The position numbers were made by a program, and so were the translations under genes. 64,000 nucleotides of DNA from Mucilaginibacter sp. UR6-1 (GTDB lineage Bacteria > Bacteroidota > Bacteroidia > Sphingobacteriales > Sphingobacteriaceae): assembly GCF_020880975.1 (NCBI RefSeq), contig NZ_JAJIWP010000002.1, forward strand, positions 992,001 to 1,056,000, given 5' to 3'. The notes under the pieces are model-generated. The model saw only the letters and a list, made by a program, of their open reading frames with translations. It was not told the DNA's origin and made no database searches. This document shows positions 7,729-16,300 of the stretch, piece by piece. Position 1 is the first letter of the stretch; every line of letters begins with the position of its first letter.

Positions 7729-8568
7729 ATGGATTATTACGAAATAGATTTTACCCTGCCCGCGGCAGAGGATTATCAGCGCGATTTGTTGATTGATGCC
7801 CTGGCCGGTTTGGGCTGCGATACCTTTGAGGAAACCGAAACAGGTTTCAGGGCATATATACCTTCTGTAGGTTTTAACCAGCAGGCTATAGACGATCAAC
7901 TGTCGGCCTACAAAAACATGGTTGATTATACTTACCAGGTAAATCTTGTCCCGCAAAAAAACTGGAACGAGGCCTGGGAAAGTAACTTTGAGCCGATAGA
8001 GATACAGGATCAGGTATTTGTCAGGGCTACATTTCACCAGCCGCGCGCGGAGTTTCCGTACGAGATCGTTATCGACCCGAAGATGGCATTTGGTACCGGC
8101 CACCATCAAACTACCTCTATGATGCTGGAGCTGATGCTAAGCGAAGGTTTTGAGGGTAAACAGGTGTTGGATATGGGCTGCGGTACTGGTATACTGGCCA
8201 TTATGGCCTCAAAGCTGGGTGCCAAACAGGTGATGGCTATTGATTACGACCCGGTTTGTTATGATAGTACCATTGAAAATGCCGCGCTTAACAATGCCGA
8301 TAATATAACGGCGCTTTGCGGCTCTAAAGAAGCGATACCTGATGCGCGATACGATGTGATATTAGCCAATATAAACCGCAATATATTGCTTGATCAAATG
8401 GCCAGCTACGCCGGGGTTTTAAAGCCCGATGGTGTGATATTTTTTAGTGGATTTTATGAAACGCCCGACCTTGATATAATAAAGGAGGCTGCCGCAGCGT
8501 ATGGCCTAACATATACCCGCCACCTAACCCGTAATGATTGGGTGGCAGCAAGGTTTGTAATACGTTAA
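7729..8568 (+). CDS. prmA: ribosomal protein L11 methyltransferase
   Basis: A 279-residue S-adenosylmethionine-dependent enzyme that trimethylates ribosomal protein L11. Residues 1-105 form the L11-binding domain (KNWNEAWESNFEPI is characteristic). The SAM motif VLDMGCGTGILAIMASKLGA and the catalytic-region motif LANINRNILL follow, with MAFGTGHHQTT between them. Slightly shorter than the E. coli enzyme, as usual in Bacteroidota. Confidence 0.93.
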   Translation: MDYYEIDFTLPAAEDYQRDLLIDALAGLGCDTFEETETGFRAYIPSVGFNQQAIDDQLSAYKNMVDYTYQVNLVPQKNWNEAWESNFEPIEIQDQVFVRATFHQPRAEFPYEIVIDPKMAFGTGHHQTTSMMLELMLSEGFEGKQVLDMGCGTGILAIMASKLGAKQVMAIDYDPVCYDSTIENAALNNADNITALCGSKEAIPDARYDVILANINRNILLDQMASYAGVLKPDGVIFFSGFYETPDLDIIKEAAAAYGLTYTRHLTRNDWVAARFVIR

Positions 8569-8650
8569 TATTTGTTAAAAGTTAAAAAATGTAAGTTCAA
8601 ACAAATATTTTTTTGTTTATTTGCATGCCATCTTTAAATAATAATTATAA

Positions 8651-10012
8651 ATGAGGGTTCATTTTATTGCGATAGGAGGGAGCGCCATGCATAACCTCGC
8701 CATCGCCCTGCATAAAAAAGGTTTTACAGTTAGCGGGTCTGACGACCATATATTTGAACCCTCAGCTTCAAGGTTAGCCAAGTACGGCTTGTTGCCTGAG
8801 CACGAAGGCTGGTACCCCGAAAAAGTTACCACAGCGCTGGATGCCGTAATATTAGGCATGCACGCACGTGTTGATAATCCTGAACTACTTAAAGCGCAGG
8901 AGCTTGGCCTCACCATTTATTCATACCCCGATTATATTTACGAGCAATCAAAAGATAAGCTGCGTGTGGTTATAGGTGGTAGTCATGGTAAAACCTCCAT
9001 TACCTCCATGATATTGCATGTATTACAGCATCAGGGTATGAAGTTTGATTACCTGGTGGGCGCGCAGTTAGATGGTTTTGAAACCATGGTAGGTTTAAGC
9101 GATGATGCCCCGCTGATCGTGATCGAAGGGGATGAATACCTGGCATCACCGATTGACAGGCGCCCAAAATTTCATATTTATAAAGCGAACATAGGTGTAA
9201 TCAGTGGTATCGCCTGGGATCATATCAACGTTTTTCCGACGTTTAAAAGTTATACCGACCAATTTAAAATATTTATTGAAACCATACAGCCCGGCGGCAC
9301 GCTTATTTATTGTAATGCCGATGAAGTGCTGAAACAAACCATTGCCGAAACTAATACTGAGGTAAAAAAATATCCTTATAATTTACCGCAATTCAGCATC
9401 GAAAACGGGGTTACAAATATTATTTTTAATAATAATATTTATCCGTTGCAGGTTTTTGGAGAGCACAACTTGCTGAATATTCAGGCCGCCCAACAGGTTT
9501 GTGATCAGCTTGGCATAGCTCCCGAAAATTTTTACACAGCTATAAGTTCGTTTAAAGGGGCGGCCCGCAGGCTTGAATTGCTTGGTAAAACGGAGCAGGC
9601 CAACATTTACAAGGATTTTGCACACTCGCCATCAAAACTTAGCGCCACTATTCACGCGGTAAAGTCTCAATTTGCTGATCGTAAGCTTACAGCGGTGATT
9701 GAATTGCATACTTTCAGCAGTTTGAATAAAGATTTTTTAGCTGAATACAGCGGCACAATGGATCAGGCTGACAGAGCTATTGTATTTATTGATAAGCACA
9801 CATTCGAGCAAAAAAATATGGAGCCATATAGCGAGCAAGACGTAAAAAGTGCGTTTGCGCGTCAGGATCTCATTTTTTTTAATGAACCACAACAGTTATT
9901 AAAATACTTACAGGATATAAACATAATTAATGCTAACCTATTGCTTATGAGTTCAGGTAACTTCGGCGGCATCGACCTGGTAGCTTTGAAAAATAATTTA
10001 TTAAAATTATAA
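8651..10012 (+). CDS. mpl: Mur-ligase family protein, Mpl-like (UDP-MurNAc:tripeptide ligase)
   Basis: A 453-residue ATP-dependent ligase of the Mur family. The nucleotide-sugar-binding start is MRVHFIAIGGSAMHNLAIAL. The P-loop is GGSHGKTSITSM and the central-domain motif is IEGDEYLASPIDRRPKF. The C-terminal domain includes DFAHSPSKL. Mpl reattaches recovered tripeptide to UDP-MurNAc in peptidoglycan recycling. MurC is the nearest alternative, but the N-terminal sequence and the E-G-D-E-Y signature suit Mpl better. TTTATTTG about 30 bp upstream may be a promoter element. Confidence 0.75.
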   Translation: MRVHFIAIGGSAMHNLAIALHKKGFTVSGSDDHIFEPSASRLAKYGLLPEHEGWYPEKVTTALDAVILGMHARVDNPELLKAQELGLTIYSYPDYIYEQSKDKLRVVIGGSHGKTSITSMILHVLQHQGMKFDYLVGAQLDGFETMVGLSDDAPLIVIEGDEYLASPIDRRPKFHIYKANIGVISGIAWDHINVFPTFKSYTDQFKIFIETIQPGGTLIYCNADEVLKQTIAETNTEVKKYPYNLPQFSIENGVTNIIFNNNIYPLQVFGEHNLLNIQAAQQVCDQLGIAPENFYTAISSFKGAARRLELLGKTEQANIYKDFAHSPSKLSATIHAVKSQFADRKLTAVIELHTFSSLNKDFLAEYSGTMDQADRAIVFIDKHTFEQKNMEPYSEQDVKSAFARQDLIFFNEPQQLLKYLQDINIINANLLLMSSGNFGGIDLVALKNNLLKL

Positions 10013-10096
10013 TATCCGGTTAGTTTTTAATAAAAAATTATTATAACTTTATTAACTATTGAGAAAACCCGCACCCTTAATTGAACAATTAAAAAA

Positions 10097-10438
10097 ATGA
10101 AAACACTGGGCAAAAAAATCAGGCTGTTGCGCCACCAAAAAGGATGGAGCCAGGAAGATGTTGCAAAAAAATTAGACATATCAATTCCCGCATTTTCTAA
10201 GATCGAAACCGGTATTACCGATATTAACCTTTCAAGGCTTGAGCAAATTGCTACTTTGTTTGAAATGTCTGTAGTACAGCTACTTACTTTTAATGATACT
10301 CAGGAAGAGCAAAAATTTGCCAGTGAGCTTGAGAATATTCATAAAAAACTAACGGAGCGAGAAACAGAGGTTATAGATCTCCAGAAAAAGGTGATCGAGC
10401 TTTTTGAAGAGCTACGCCTGAAAAAAGTTACCGCATAA
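10097..10438 (+). CDS. XRE-family transcriptional regulator with coiled-coil tail
   Basis: A 113-residue DNA-binding protein. Residues 5-60 are a Cro/CI helix-turn-helix (KIRLLRHQKGWSQEDVAKKL, then DISIPAFSKIETG). Residues 75-105 are rich in Glu/Lys with heptad spacing (EKKVIEL-type), so it probably dimerises through a coiled coil. No ligand or metal domain is visible. It stands alone between mpl and a terminator; targets are unknown. Confidence 0.85.
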   Translation: MKTLGKKIRLLRHQKGWSQEDVAKKLDISIPAFSKIETGITDINLSRLEQIATLFEMSVVQLLTFNDTQEEQKFASELENIHKKLTERETEVIDLQKKVIELFEELRLKKVTA

Positions 10439-10443
10439 AACAT

Positions 10444-10475
10444 AAGCCCGGCAAGCACACCGGGTTTTATTTTTA
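10444..10475 (+). terminator. terminator after the XRE regulator
   Basis: AGCCCGG (10445-10451) pairs with CCGGGTT (10460-10466, one G-T pair), followed by TTATTTTTAT. Confidence 0.7.
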
Positions 10476-10489
10476 TATCAGGTTTCATA

Positions 10490-11365
10490 TTACACAAATA
10501 CCCTGTTGTCTGAGTAGTTATCTCTGAATTCGTTGGGGGTACAACCTTTCTTATTTTTAAAAGTGCGGTTAAAGTTGGCCATATTGTTAAAACCGCATTT
10601 ATATGCTATTTCTGATACGGAATGGGTGGTATCTATCAGCATGCGTGATACATGACCAAGCCTGATCTCGTTAAGGCTGCTAATAAAAGTTGAACCGGTA
10701 CGTTTGCGTATAAACCTGCTAAAGGATGCGCTGGGCATATTCGCTATTTTTGATACCTCATCAAGCGTTATCTGTTTGCTGAAATTGGCATTCATATATT
10801 CAAACACACGCTCAATACGGCGGCTGTTATAGTTATCCTGCTTGTGCAAAAATGTAGAGTCGGACAGGGTACGGTAATCCCGTGCTATGGATAGTTCATT
10901 AAATATGGCAAACAGCTCCAGTATCGAATCAAACCCCGCCTGTTTGTTCAAAGCCAGTATTCTTGGCGCTATATGCTCAACGGTTTTTCGCGAAAACAGA
11001 ATTCCCTTTTTTGCGGCCTCTATCATATTGCGGATAAAATTGAGCTGATTCCGTTTCAAAAACCGGTCATCCATCAAATCCTTATGAAACTGTATGGTTA
11101 CCTCGGTTATCAAGTCACTTTTACAATTGTGGGTAAACCAACCATGTGGCAGGTTGGGGCCAACCAGCACAAGTTCTACATCGGTAATCTCATCAATATG
11201 GTCGCCAACAATACGCTTGGCGCCTGCTGCATTCAATATCAGGTTCAGCTCCATTTCCTCATGGTTGTGCAGCGGAAAATTAAACTCCTGTTTTTCGCGT
11301 GTAAATATGGTGAAACAGTCGTTCTGCGTCAGGGGAGTTATTTCCCTCGAAACATTCTTGAACAT
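10490..11365 (-). CDS. AraC-family transcriptional regulator
   Basis: 291 residues. The N-terminal cupin-like sensor half includes FPLHNHEEMELNLIL and VLVGPNLPHGW. The C-terminal AraC double helix-turn-helix starts near residue 185 ('ITLDEVSKIANMPSASFSRF', then 'VSEIAYKCGFNNMANFNRTF' and KNKKGCTPNEFR). It is divergent from the symporter/GH130 pair across a 455-bp regulatory region and is the likely sugar-responsive activator of that pair. The ligand is not evident. Confidence 0.9.
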   Translation of the reverse strand: MFKNVSREITPLTQNDCFTIFTREKQEFNFPLHNHEEMELNLILNAAGAKRIVGDHIDEITDVELVLVGPNLPHGWFTHNCKSDLITEVTIQFHKDLMDDRFLKRNQLNFIRNMIEAAKKGILFSRKTVEHIAPRILALNKQAGFDSILELFAIFNELSIARDYRTLSDSTFLHKQDNYNSRRIERVFEYMNANFSKQITLDEVSKIANMPSASFSRFIRKRTGSTFISSLNEIRLGHVSRMLIDTTHSVSEIAYKCGFNNMANFNRTFKNKKGCTPNEFRDNYSDNRVFV

Positions 11366-11820
11366 AGTAATCGGTTATAATTGTATTGCAATATAGTTAA
11401 AAAACTATTAAGTTATACAGGATGTATTAAAAAGCGGTAAACCTCTATGTATTGATATGTAAATGTGGCGTTGCATTATGTCTGGTTTACTTTTTAAAGA
11501 TAATAAAGCCATATAACGGGCTCAAAGGGCATGATTTTTTATTAAAGCTAACAAGTGCATTTATTTTGTAGATGTTAAAACATAGCTGTTTTAATAATCA
11601 AAAACTATTTCATTTTGCTTAGTTACTGTTTAACTGAACTGTTAATATCATGTTTGGTTAAAATAATATTAAAATGGGTGCGGCTGCCCTACTAATTTTG
11701 ATAAAGGTTCAAAATCAAGTAAAAAGGTTTTTTTATACGGCGTTAAAGCAATAAATTACCCTACAATGTTCACACGGGTTGAACATAACCAATTTATAAC
11801 CGCTTATTTCAACAACTTAA
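11366..11820. promoter_or_regulatory. divergent regulatory region between the AraC gene and the symporter gene
   Basis: 455 AT-rich bases without a gene. TAATTTTG at 11693-11700 fits the -7 consensus TAnnTTTG for rightward transcription and would give a leader of about 115 bases, but no good -33 element is seen. Binding sites of the AraC regulator are expected here; I could not define a repeated operator by eye. Confidence 0.45.
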
Positions 11821-13644
11821 ATGAAGTTACAATTACTTGATGTATTGATATTGGTATGCTATCTGGTTATGATGGTACTTATTGGCTGGTACTATCGTAA
11901 CAAGGCACGGCAAAATAAAGAAAGTTACCTGATGGGTGGCAAAAAGCTGCCGTGGTATATGCTGGGCCTTAGTGATGCCTCGGACATGTTTGATATTAGC
12001 GGTACCATGTGGATGGTATCATTGTGCTTTGTATATGGCTTTAAAAGTATCTGGATACCCTGGCTGTGGCCGGTATTTAACCAGGTATTTAACATGATGT
12101 TCATGGCCAAATGGTTACGCCGCTCAAATGCCGATACCGGTGCCGGGTGGATGGCAACCCGCTTTGGCATAAGCGGCACAGGGGTAACGGCATCACATGC
12201 TATAATGGTAGCTTTCGCGCTAATAGGTTGCCTGGGTTACCTGGCTTATGGTTTTGTTGGCCTTGGTAAGTTTGTTGAGATATTTATCCCATGGAATGTG
12301 GTTGAACCTTACATCCCATTTAATGTACCGCCTGAGTATGTAGCCCACTTTTACGGTATCATATTTACGCTGTTCGCCATGTTTTACTCGATTTTAGGGG
12401 GTATGCACAGTATTGTGCTGGGTGATGTGATAAAATACGCCATCATGACGGTGGGCTGCATTGCCATAGGCATAATAGCCATGCAGCATCTTAACGGCAA
12501 GCAACTGAATGTGCCCCACGGCTGGAACGAGCCCTTGTTTGACTGGAAGCTTTCTCTTGATTGGAGCGGCATAGTGCCCGATGCCAATAAAAAGATTGCC
12601 GATGACGGTTTTAGCATGTTCGGTGTGTTTTTTATGATGATGCTTTTTAAAGGCGTGTTTGCAAGTATGGCCGGGCCTGCGCCTACATATGATATGCAAA
12701 AGGTATTGTCGTCGCGTTCGCCAAAGGATGCGTCAAAAATGACCGGCTTTGTAAGCATCATCCTGCTGCCTATACGCTATAGCATGATCATCGGGCTTAC
12801 CGTGCTGGCCTTATTGTATTATAACCAATTAGATGTAAGCACTGCCAATGGTACCGATTTTGAACGCATACTGCCTGCCGCTATCAATAACTTTTTGCCG
12901 GTTGGCATACTTGGGCTGGTTGTTACCGGGCTAATGGGCGCGTTTATGGGCACATTCTCGGGTACGTTGAATGCCGCGCAGGCCTATGTGGTGAATGATA
13001 TTTATCTTAAATACATTAATCCGCAGGCATCTAACAAAAACATAATCACCACTAATTACATCACCGGTATAGTGGTGGTAATTATTGGCGTAGTGCTTGG
13101 CTTTTTCGCCAAGGATGTCAACTCTATTTTGCAATGGATAGTGGGCGCGCTTTACGGCGGATATATTGCTGCCAACGTATTAAAGTGGTATTGGTGGCGC
13201 TTTAATGCCAGCGGCTTTTTTTGGGGTATGGTATCGGGTATCGCGGCGGCGCTGGTATTTCCGTTCATATTTACAGGCTTGCCTTTGTACAACTGGCCGC
13301 TGCTGTTCCTTATATCCATCATTGGTTCAATTGTCGGTACTTATGCCGCCCCGCCAACTGATGAAAAGGTACTGATCAGTTTTTATCATACCGTAAGGCC
13401 ATGGGGCTTTTGGAAACCGGTGCATGATAAGGTAATGCTGATAGACCCTGAATTTGTACCCAATAAACGCTTTAAGCTGGATATGTTTAACGTAGTGCTG
13501 GGTATTATAGCGCAACTGCTGCTTACCCTGCTGCCTATGTATGTAGTGCTTTGGATGCAGTTGCCATTACTGGTAACGGTAGCCTTATTGGCGGTGATTA
13601 TTGTTATCCTCAAAAAAACATGGTGGGATAAACTGGAAGATTAA
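11821..13644 (+). CDS. sodium:solute symporter (SSS family), probable mannosylglucose/mannobiose transporter
   Basis: A 607-residue inner-membrane protein with about 14 predicted segments. Family features are the N-terminal 'RNKARQNKESYLMGGKKLPW', the phrase MFDISGTMWM and FYSILGGMHSIVLGDVIKY in the middle. It is followed 21 bp later by a GH130 phosphorylase. In Bacteroides fragilis the 4-O-beta-mannosyl-glucose phosphorylase is also encoded beside a sodium/sugar symporter, so a disaccharide from mannan or glucomannan is the likely cargo (inference). Control is probably by the divergent AraC protein. Confidence 0.88.
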   Translation: MKLQLLDVLILVCYLVMMVLIGWYYRNKARQNKESYLMGGKKLPWYMLGLSDASDMFDISGTMWMVSLCFVYGFKSIWIPWLWPVFNQVFNMMFMAKWLRRSNADTGAGWMATRFGISGTGVTASHAIMVAFALIGCLGYLAYGFVGLGKFVEIFIPWNVVEPYIPFNVPPEYVAHFYGIIFTLFAMFYSILGGMHSIVLGDVIKYAIMTVGCIAIGIIAMQHLNGKQLNVPHGWNEPLFDWKLSLDWSGIVPDANKKIADDGFSMFGVFFMMMLFKGVFASMAGPAPTYDMQKVLSSRSPKDASKMTGFVSIILLPIRYSMIIGLTVLALLYYNQLDVSTANGTDFERILPAAINNFLPVGILGLVVTGLMGAFMGTFSGTLNAAQAYVVNDIYLKYINPQASNKNIITTNYITGIVVVIIGVVLGFFAKDVNSILQWIVGALYGGYIAANVLKWYWWRFNASGFFWGMVSGIAAALVFPFIFTGLPLYNWPLLFLISIIGSIVGTYAAPPTDEKVLISFYHTVRPWGFWKPVHDKVMLIDPEFVPNKRFKLDMFNVVLGIIAQLLLTLLPMYVVLWMQLPLLVTVALLAVIIVILKKTWWDKLED

Positions 13645-13665
13645 GAAATTGAAATTATCAATACG

Positions 13666-14847
13666 ATGAATATAACTTTTAACGAGCGTTTGCAATATAT
13701 ACGCGGCGAGTACGAAGCATTGATAACACGGATAAATGAACCGATGGCCGACTCCAACGGCATTTATCAGCGCTATAGATACCCTATACTTACGGGTAAA
13801 CATGCGCCGTATTTTTGGAAGTATGATCTTAACCCCTTAACCAATCCGCTGCTGTTGGAGCGTATTGGCGTGAACGCCGCCTTTAATGCGGGGGCAATAA
13901 AATTTAATGGCAAGTATTTGTTAGTGGCCAGGGTAGAGGGTAACGATCGTAAATCTTTTTTCGCGGTGGCCGAAAGCCCCAATGGTATTGATAATTTTCG
14001 ATTTTGGGATAAGCCGATATATGTAGCCCGACACCCCGACCAGGAGGCTGATACCAATATTTATGATATGCGCCTTACTGAGCATGAGGATGGCTGGATA
14101 TATGGCCTTTTTTGTACCGAACGGCGCGATCCGGATGCTGGCGAAGGCGACCAGTCGGCCGCGGTAGCGCAATGCGGTATTGTACGCACAAAGGATATGC
14201 TGGAATGGGAGCGCCTGCCCGATCTTAAAACACCATCGCCGCAGCAACGTAACGTAGTGTTGCACCCTGAGTTTGTGGAGGGTAAATATGCCTTTTACAC
14301 ACGTCCGCAGGATGGTTTTATTGAAGCAGGTAACGCAGGCGGTATAGGTTATGGTTTAGCTGCCGACATTACCAATGCAGTGGTAGAAAGAGAGTATGTT
14401 ATTGACAGCAAGGTTTATCATACCATTAATGAGGCAAAACTGGGCCTTGGCCCGCACCCGATAAAAACAGAAAAAGGCTGGCTGCACCTGGCGCATGGCG
14501 TGCGTAATACGGCTGCGGGGCTGCGTTATGTATTATACGTTTTTATAACGGCGCTTGATGACCTGACCAGAATTATCCATAAACCCGCCGGTTACTTTTT
14601 GGCTCCCGAAGGTGACGAAAGGGTGGGCGATGTATCTAACGTAGTATTCTCCAACGGTTGGATAACTGATGATGATGGTACGGTATATATATACTATGCT
14701 TCGTCAGACACGCGAATGCACGTGGCGGTATCAAGCATTGCGCAACTGCTGGATTACGCCGTTAATACACCCGAGGACGGGCTTACCTCGGCAGCATCAG
14801 TTGAGGCGATAAATGAACTGGTTGATAAGAATGTGACTTTTATATAG
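13666..14847 (+). CDS. GH130 glycoside phosphorylase (4-O-beta-D-mannosyl-D-glucose phosphorylase-like)
   Basis: A 393-residue cytoplasmic enzyme with a five-bladed-propeller pattern. [36 protein letters not shown] and the conserved TNIYDMRLT (the position of the general-acid Asp region in GH130) are recognisable. Subfamily 1 enzymes phosphorolyse mannosyl-glucose to mannose 1-phosphate and glucose. No signal peptide, consistent with uptake by the preceding symporter. The mannobiose 2-epimerase and mannanase usually found beside it are not in this window. Confidence 0.88.
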   Translation: MNITFNERLQYIRGEYEALITRINEPMADSNGIYQRYRYPILTGKHAPYFWKYDLNPLTNPLLLERIGVNAAFNAGAIKFNGKYLLVARVEGNDRKSFFAVAESPNGIDNFRFWDKPIYVARHPDQEADTNIYDMRLTEHEDGWIYGLFCTERRDPDAGEGDQSAAVAQCGIVRTKDMLEWERLPDLKTPSPQQRNVVLHPEFVEGKYAFYTRPQDGFIEAGNAGGIGYGLAADITNAVVEREYVIDSKVYHTINEAKLGLGPHPIKTEKGWLHLAHGVRNTAAGLRYVLYVFITALDDLTRIIHKPAGYFLAPEGDERVGDVSNVVFSNGWITDDDGTVYIYYASSDTRMHVAVSSIAQLLDYAVNTPEDGLTSAASVEAINELVDKNVTFI

Positions 14848-14870
14848 ATCACCAACCGATATAAAATAAT

Positions 14871-14899
14871 AAAGGCTGTACCTGAAAGGTACAGCCTTT
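14871..14899. terminator. bidirectional terminator between GH130 and the lipoprotein gene
   Basis: Thirteen perfect base pairs (AAAGGCTGTACCT, loop GAA) with A-rich and T-rich flanks on both sides. It can serve GH130 on the plus strand and the converging lipoprotein gene on the minus strand. Confidence 0.85.
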
Positions 14900-14923
14900 A
14901 TTATTTTCTCTGAAAATGTAAGA

Positions 14924-15121
14924 TTACATTTTAGCAGCAGTATCAGCTTTAACTGTATCAGTTTTGCCAGTATCAACAACTGTAGTGTCAGTACCAGTAG
15001 TATCAACAACTGTAGTATCAGCAGCAGTTGAATCACCTTCTGATGAACCAGAACCTTTACAAGCAACAACTGACAAAGAGATAGCAAGGGCTAAAAAGCC
15101 GAATTTGAATGCATTTTTCAT
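14924..15121 (-). CDS. small Thr/Asp-rich lipoprotein, paralogue 1
   Basis: 65 residues. The signal peptide begins MKNAFKFGFLALAIS and ends in the lipobox VVAC, so mature protein starts at Cys 21. The rest is low-complexity Ser/Gly then Thr-Asp-Val-Ala repeats (TTVVDTTGTDTTVVD) without a folded domain. The first 17 residues are nearly identical to the next gene's product, so the two arose by tandem duplication. A promoter of the local GGGTTACC-N14-GTATTAA type lies 37 bp upstream of its ATG, which ties it to the neighbouring sigma factor. Function unknown. Confidence 0.75.
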   Translation of the reverse strand: MKNAFKFGFLALAISLSVVACKGSGSSEGDSTAADTTVVDTTGTDTTVVDTGKTDTVKADTAAKM

Positions 15122-15157
15122 TTTAAAATCTTTTTAATAGTGATTAATAGTTTTACT

Positions 15158-15186
15158 TTAATACCTGAATGTTTAAAAGGTAACCC
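15158..15186 (-). promoter_or_regulatory. predicted ECF-sigma promoter of lipoprotein 1
   Basis: On the minus strand GGGTTACC (15186-15179) and GTATTAA (15164-15158) are separated by exactly 14 bases. The same two blocks with the same spacing precede the paralogous lipoprotein and the sigma gene. Confidence 0.75.
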
Positions 15187-15270
15187 GCTTTTTTGAAAAA
15201 AAATTAAAAAATTACGATTTAACTTTTCAGGTGCCTCATTATTAGTGAGTTTTATTGCTGTTTACGCAAA

Positions 15271-15465
15271 TTACATTTTAGCTGTATCAGCTTTATTAGT
15301 ATCAGTAGTAGCGGCAGTGTCAGTAGTAGCGGCGGTATCAGTTGCTACTGCTGATGAATCTGTTGCGGTAGTATCAGAACCTACGGTGCTTGATGAGCTG
15401 CCACAAGCTGAAACTGCGATAGAGATAGCTAATGCTAAAAAGCCAAATTTGAAAGCGTTTTTCAT
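15271..15465 (-). CDS. small Thr/Ala/Asp-rich lipoprotein, paralogue 2
   Basis: 64 residues. MKNAFKFGFLALAIS is shared with paralogue 1; the lipobox is VSAC (Cys 21). A serine stretch and then repeats of TDTAATTDTAATTD follow. It probably forms a disordered lipid-anchored chain on the periplasmic or outer surface. It lies 149 bp upstream of paralogue 1 with its own matching promoter, and divergent from the ECF sigma gene, whose promoter carries the same motif. A plus-strand open frame opposite it is a shadow of the repeats. Confidence 0.75.
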   Translation of the reverse strand: MKNAFKFGFLALAISIAVSACGSSSSTVGSDTTATDSSAVATDTAATTDTAATTDTNKADTAKM

Positions 15466-15491
15466 GATCGTTTTTTGTGTTTGTTTAAAGG

Positions 15492-15520
15492 TTAATACTT
15501 AAATATCAAAAAGGTAACCC
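15492..15520 (-). promoter_or_regulatory. predicted ECF-sigma promoter of lipoprotein 2
   Basis: Minus-strand GGGTTACC (15520-15513), 14 bases, GTATTAA (15498-15492). The predicted start of transcription is about 20 bases before the ATG. The extended -35 side (15510-15530) matches the sigma-gene promoter at 20 of 21 positions. Confidence 0.8.
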
Positions 15521-15610
15521 TGTAAAAAGCATTTTGTTCGATTTTATTTATATAAAATATTGATTGATAGTATTTTGTAAAGCTGTGTTTATTTTAGTAT
15601 GCTTTTAACA

Positions 15611-15639
15611 GGGTTACCTTTACCTTGCATTAGTATTAA
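15611..15639 (+). promoter_or_regulatory. predicted autoregulatory ECF-sigma promoter P1
   Basis: GGGTTACC (15611-15618), 14 bases, GTATTAA (15633-15639), in front of the sigma gene. Identical blocks and spacing to both lipoprotein promoters. Confidence 0.8.
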
Positions 15640-15684
15640 AACTGGCTGTAACATTTATCACATTAATTTTTTTTTGTGAATAAT

Positions 15685-15713
15685 GGGTTACATTTTCGCA
15701 TAAACTGTATTAA
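15685..15713 (+). promoter_or_regulatory. predicted second ECF-sigma promoter P2, abutting the start codon
   Basis: GGGTTACA (15685-15692), 14 bases, GTATTAA (15707-15713). One mismatch to the other three copies. It ends three bases before the GTG start of the sigma gene, so a transcript from here would be leaderless or start inside the gene. Confidence 0.6.
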
Positions 15714-15716
15714 ATA

Positions 15717-16289
15717 GTGAGTAGCAAAGCAAATAGTTCAATTCCAACGGATAACGAGGTAATATTAGGTATACTTAATAACTCCGATGTTGTTTTAAAG
15801 CGTTTATACCTGGCTTACTTCCCGATGGTATTGCAACTGATCATCAATAATAACGGCAGTGCCGATGATGCGAAGGATATTTACCAGGAAGCCGTTATCG
15901 TTCTTTACAATAAAGTTAAGGCCGGCAATTTTGAGCTGAGCAGCAAACTGAAAACCTATATATATTCGGTAAGCCGCAGGCTCTGGCTAAAAAGGTTAAC
16001 CCAGATGAACCGTTACGGCGGCGATCTGAAAGATTTTGAAGAGCATTTGCCGCTTGAGGAGGAGGACCCGGAAAAACATGCCGACCGCGACCTGCAATTT
16101 GGTAAGATGCAGGCTGCATTAGGGCAGTTGGGCGAACCCTGCAAAACCATTATGGAAGATTTTTATATCCACAACCGGTCAATGCAGGAGATATGCGAGC
16201 GTTTTGGTTATACCAATGCCGATAACGCTAAAACACAAAAATACAAGTGCCTGCAAAGGCTAAAAAAGCTGTTCTTTCAGCAAAACTAA
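15717..16289 (+). CDS. ECF RNA polymerase sigma factor (sigma-70 family)
   Basis: A 190-residue alternative sigma factor. Region 2 includes 'DDAKDIYQEAVIVLYNKVKA' and TYIYSVSRRLWLKRL. Region 4 is the HTH NRSMQEICERFGYTNADNA with KCLQRLKKLF. The start is GTG 15717; no ATG occurs before residue 37. The next gene, 11 bp after the stop, has an anti-sigma-like N-terminus. Matching promoter blocks upstream of this gene and of two lipoprotein genes indicate autoregulation (inference from motif identity). Confidence 0.92.
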   Translation: MSSKANSSIPTDNEVILGILNNSDVVLKRLYLAYFPMVLQLIINNNGSADDAKDIYQEAVIVLYNKVKAGNFELSSKLKTYIYSVSRRLWLKRLTQMNRYGGDLKDFEEHLPLEEEDPEKHADRDLQFGKMQAALGQLGEPCKTIMEDFYIHNRSMQEICERFGYTNADNAKTQKYKCLQRLKKLFFQQN

Positions 16290-16300
16290 TTTAGAGTGTG

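Noticed and set aside
15245..15502. 85-residue plus-strand frame of Val/Ala/Ser opposite lipoprotein 2
   Set aside because: It mirrors the Thr/Ala/Asp repeats of the minus-strand gene; the minus strand has the lipobox, paralogue and promoter.
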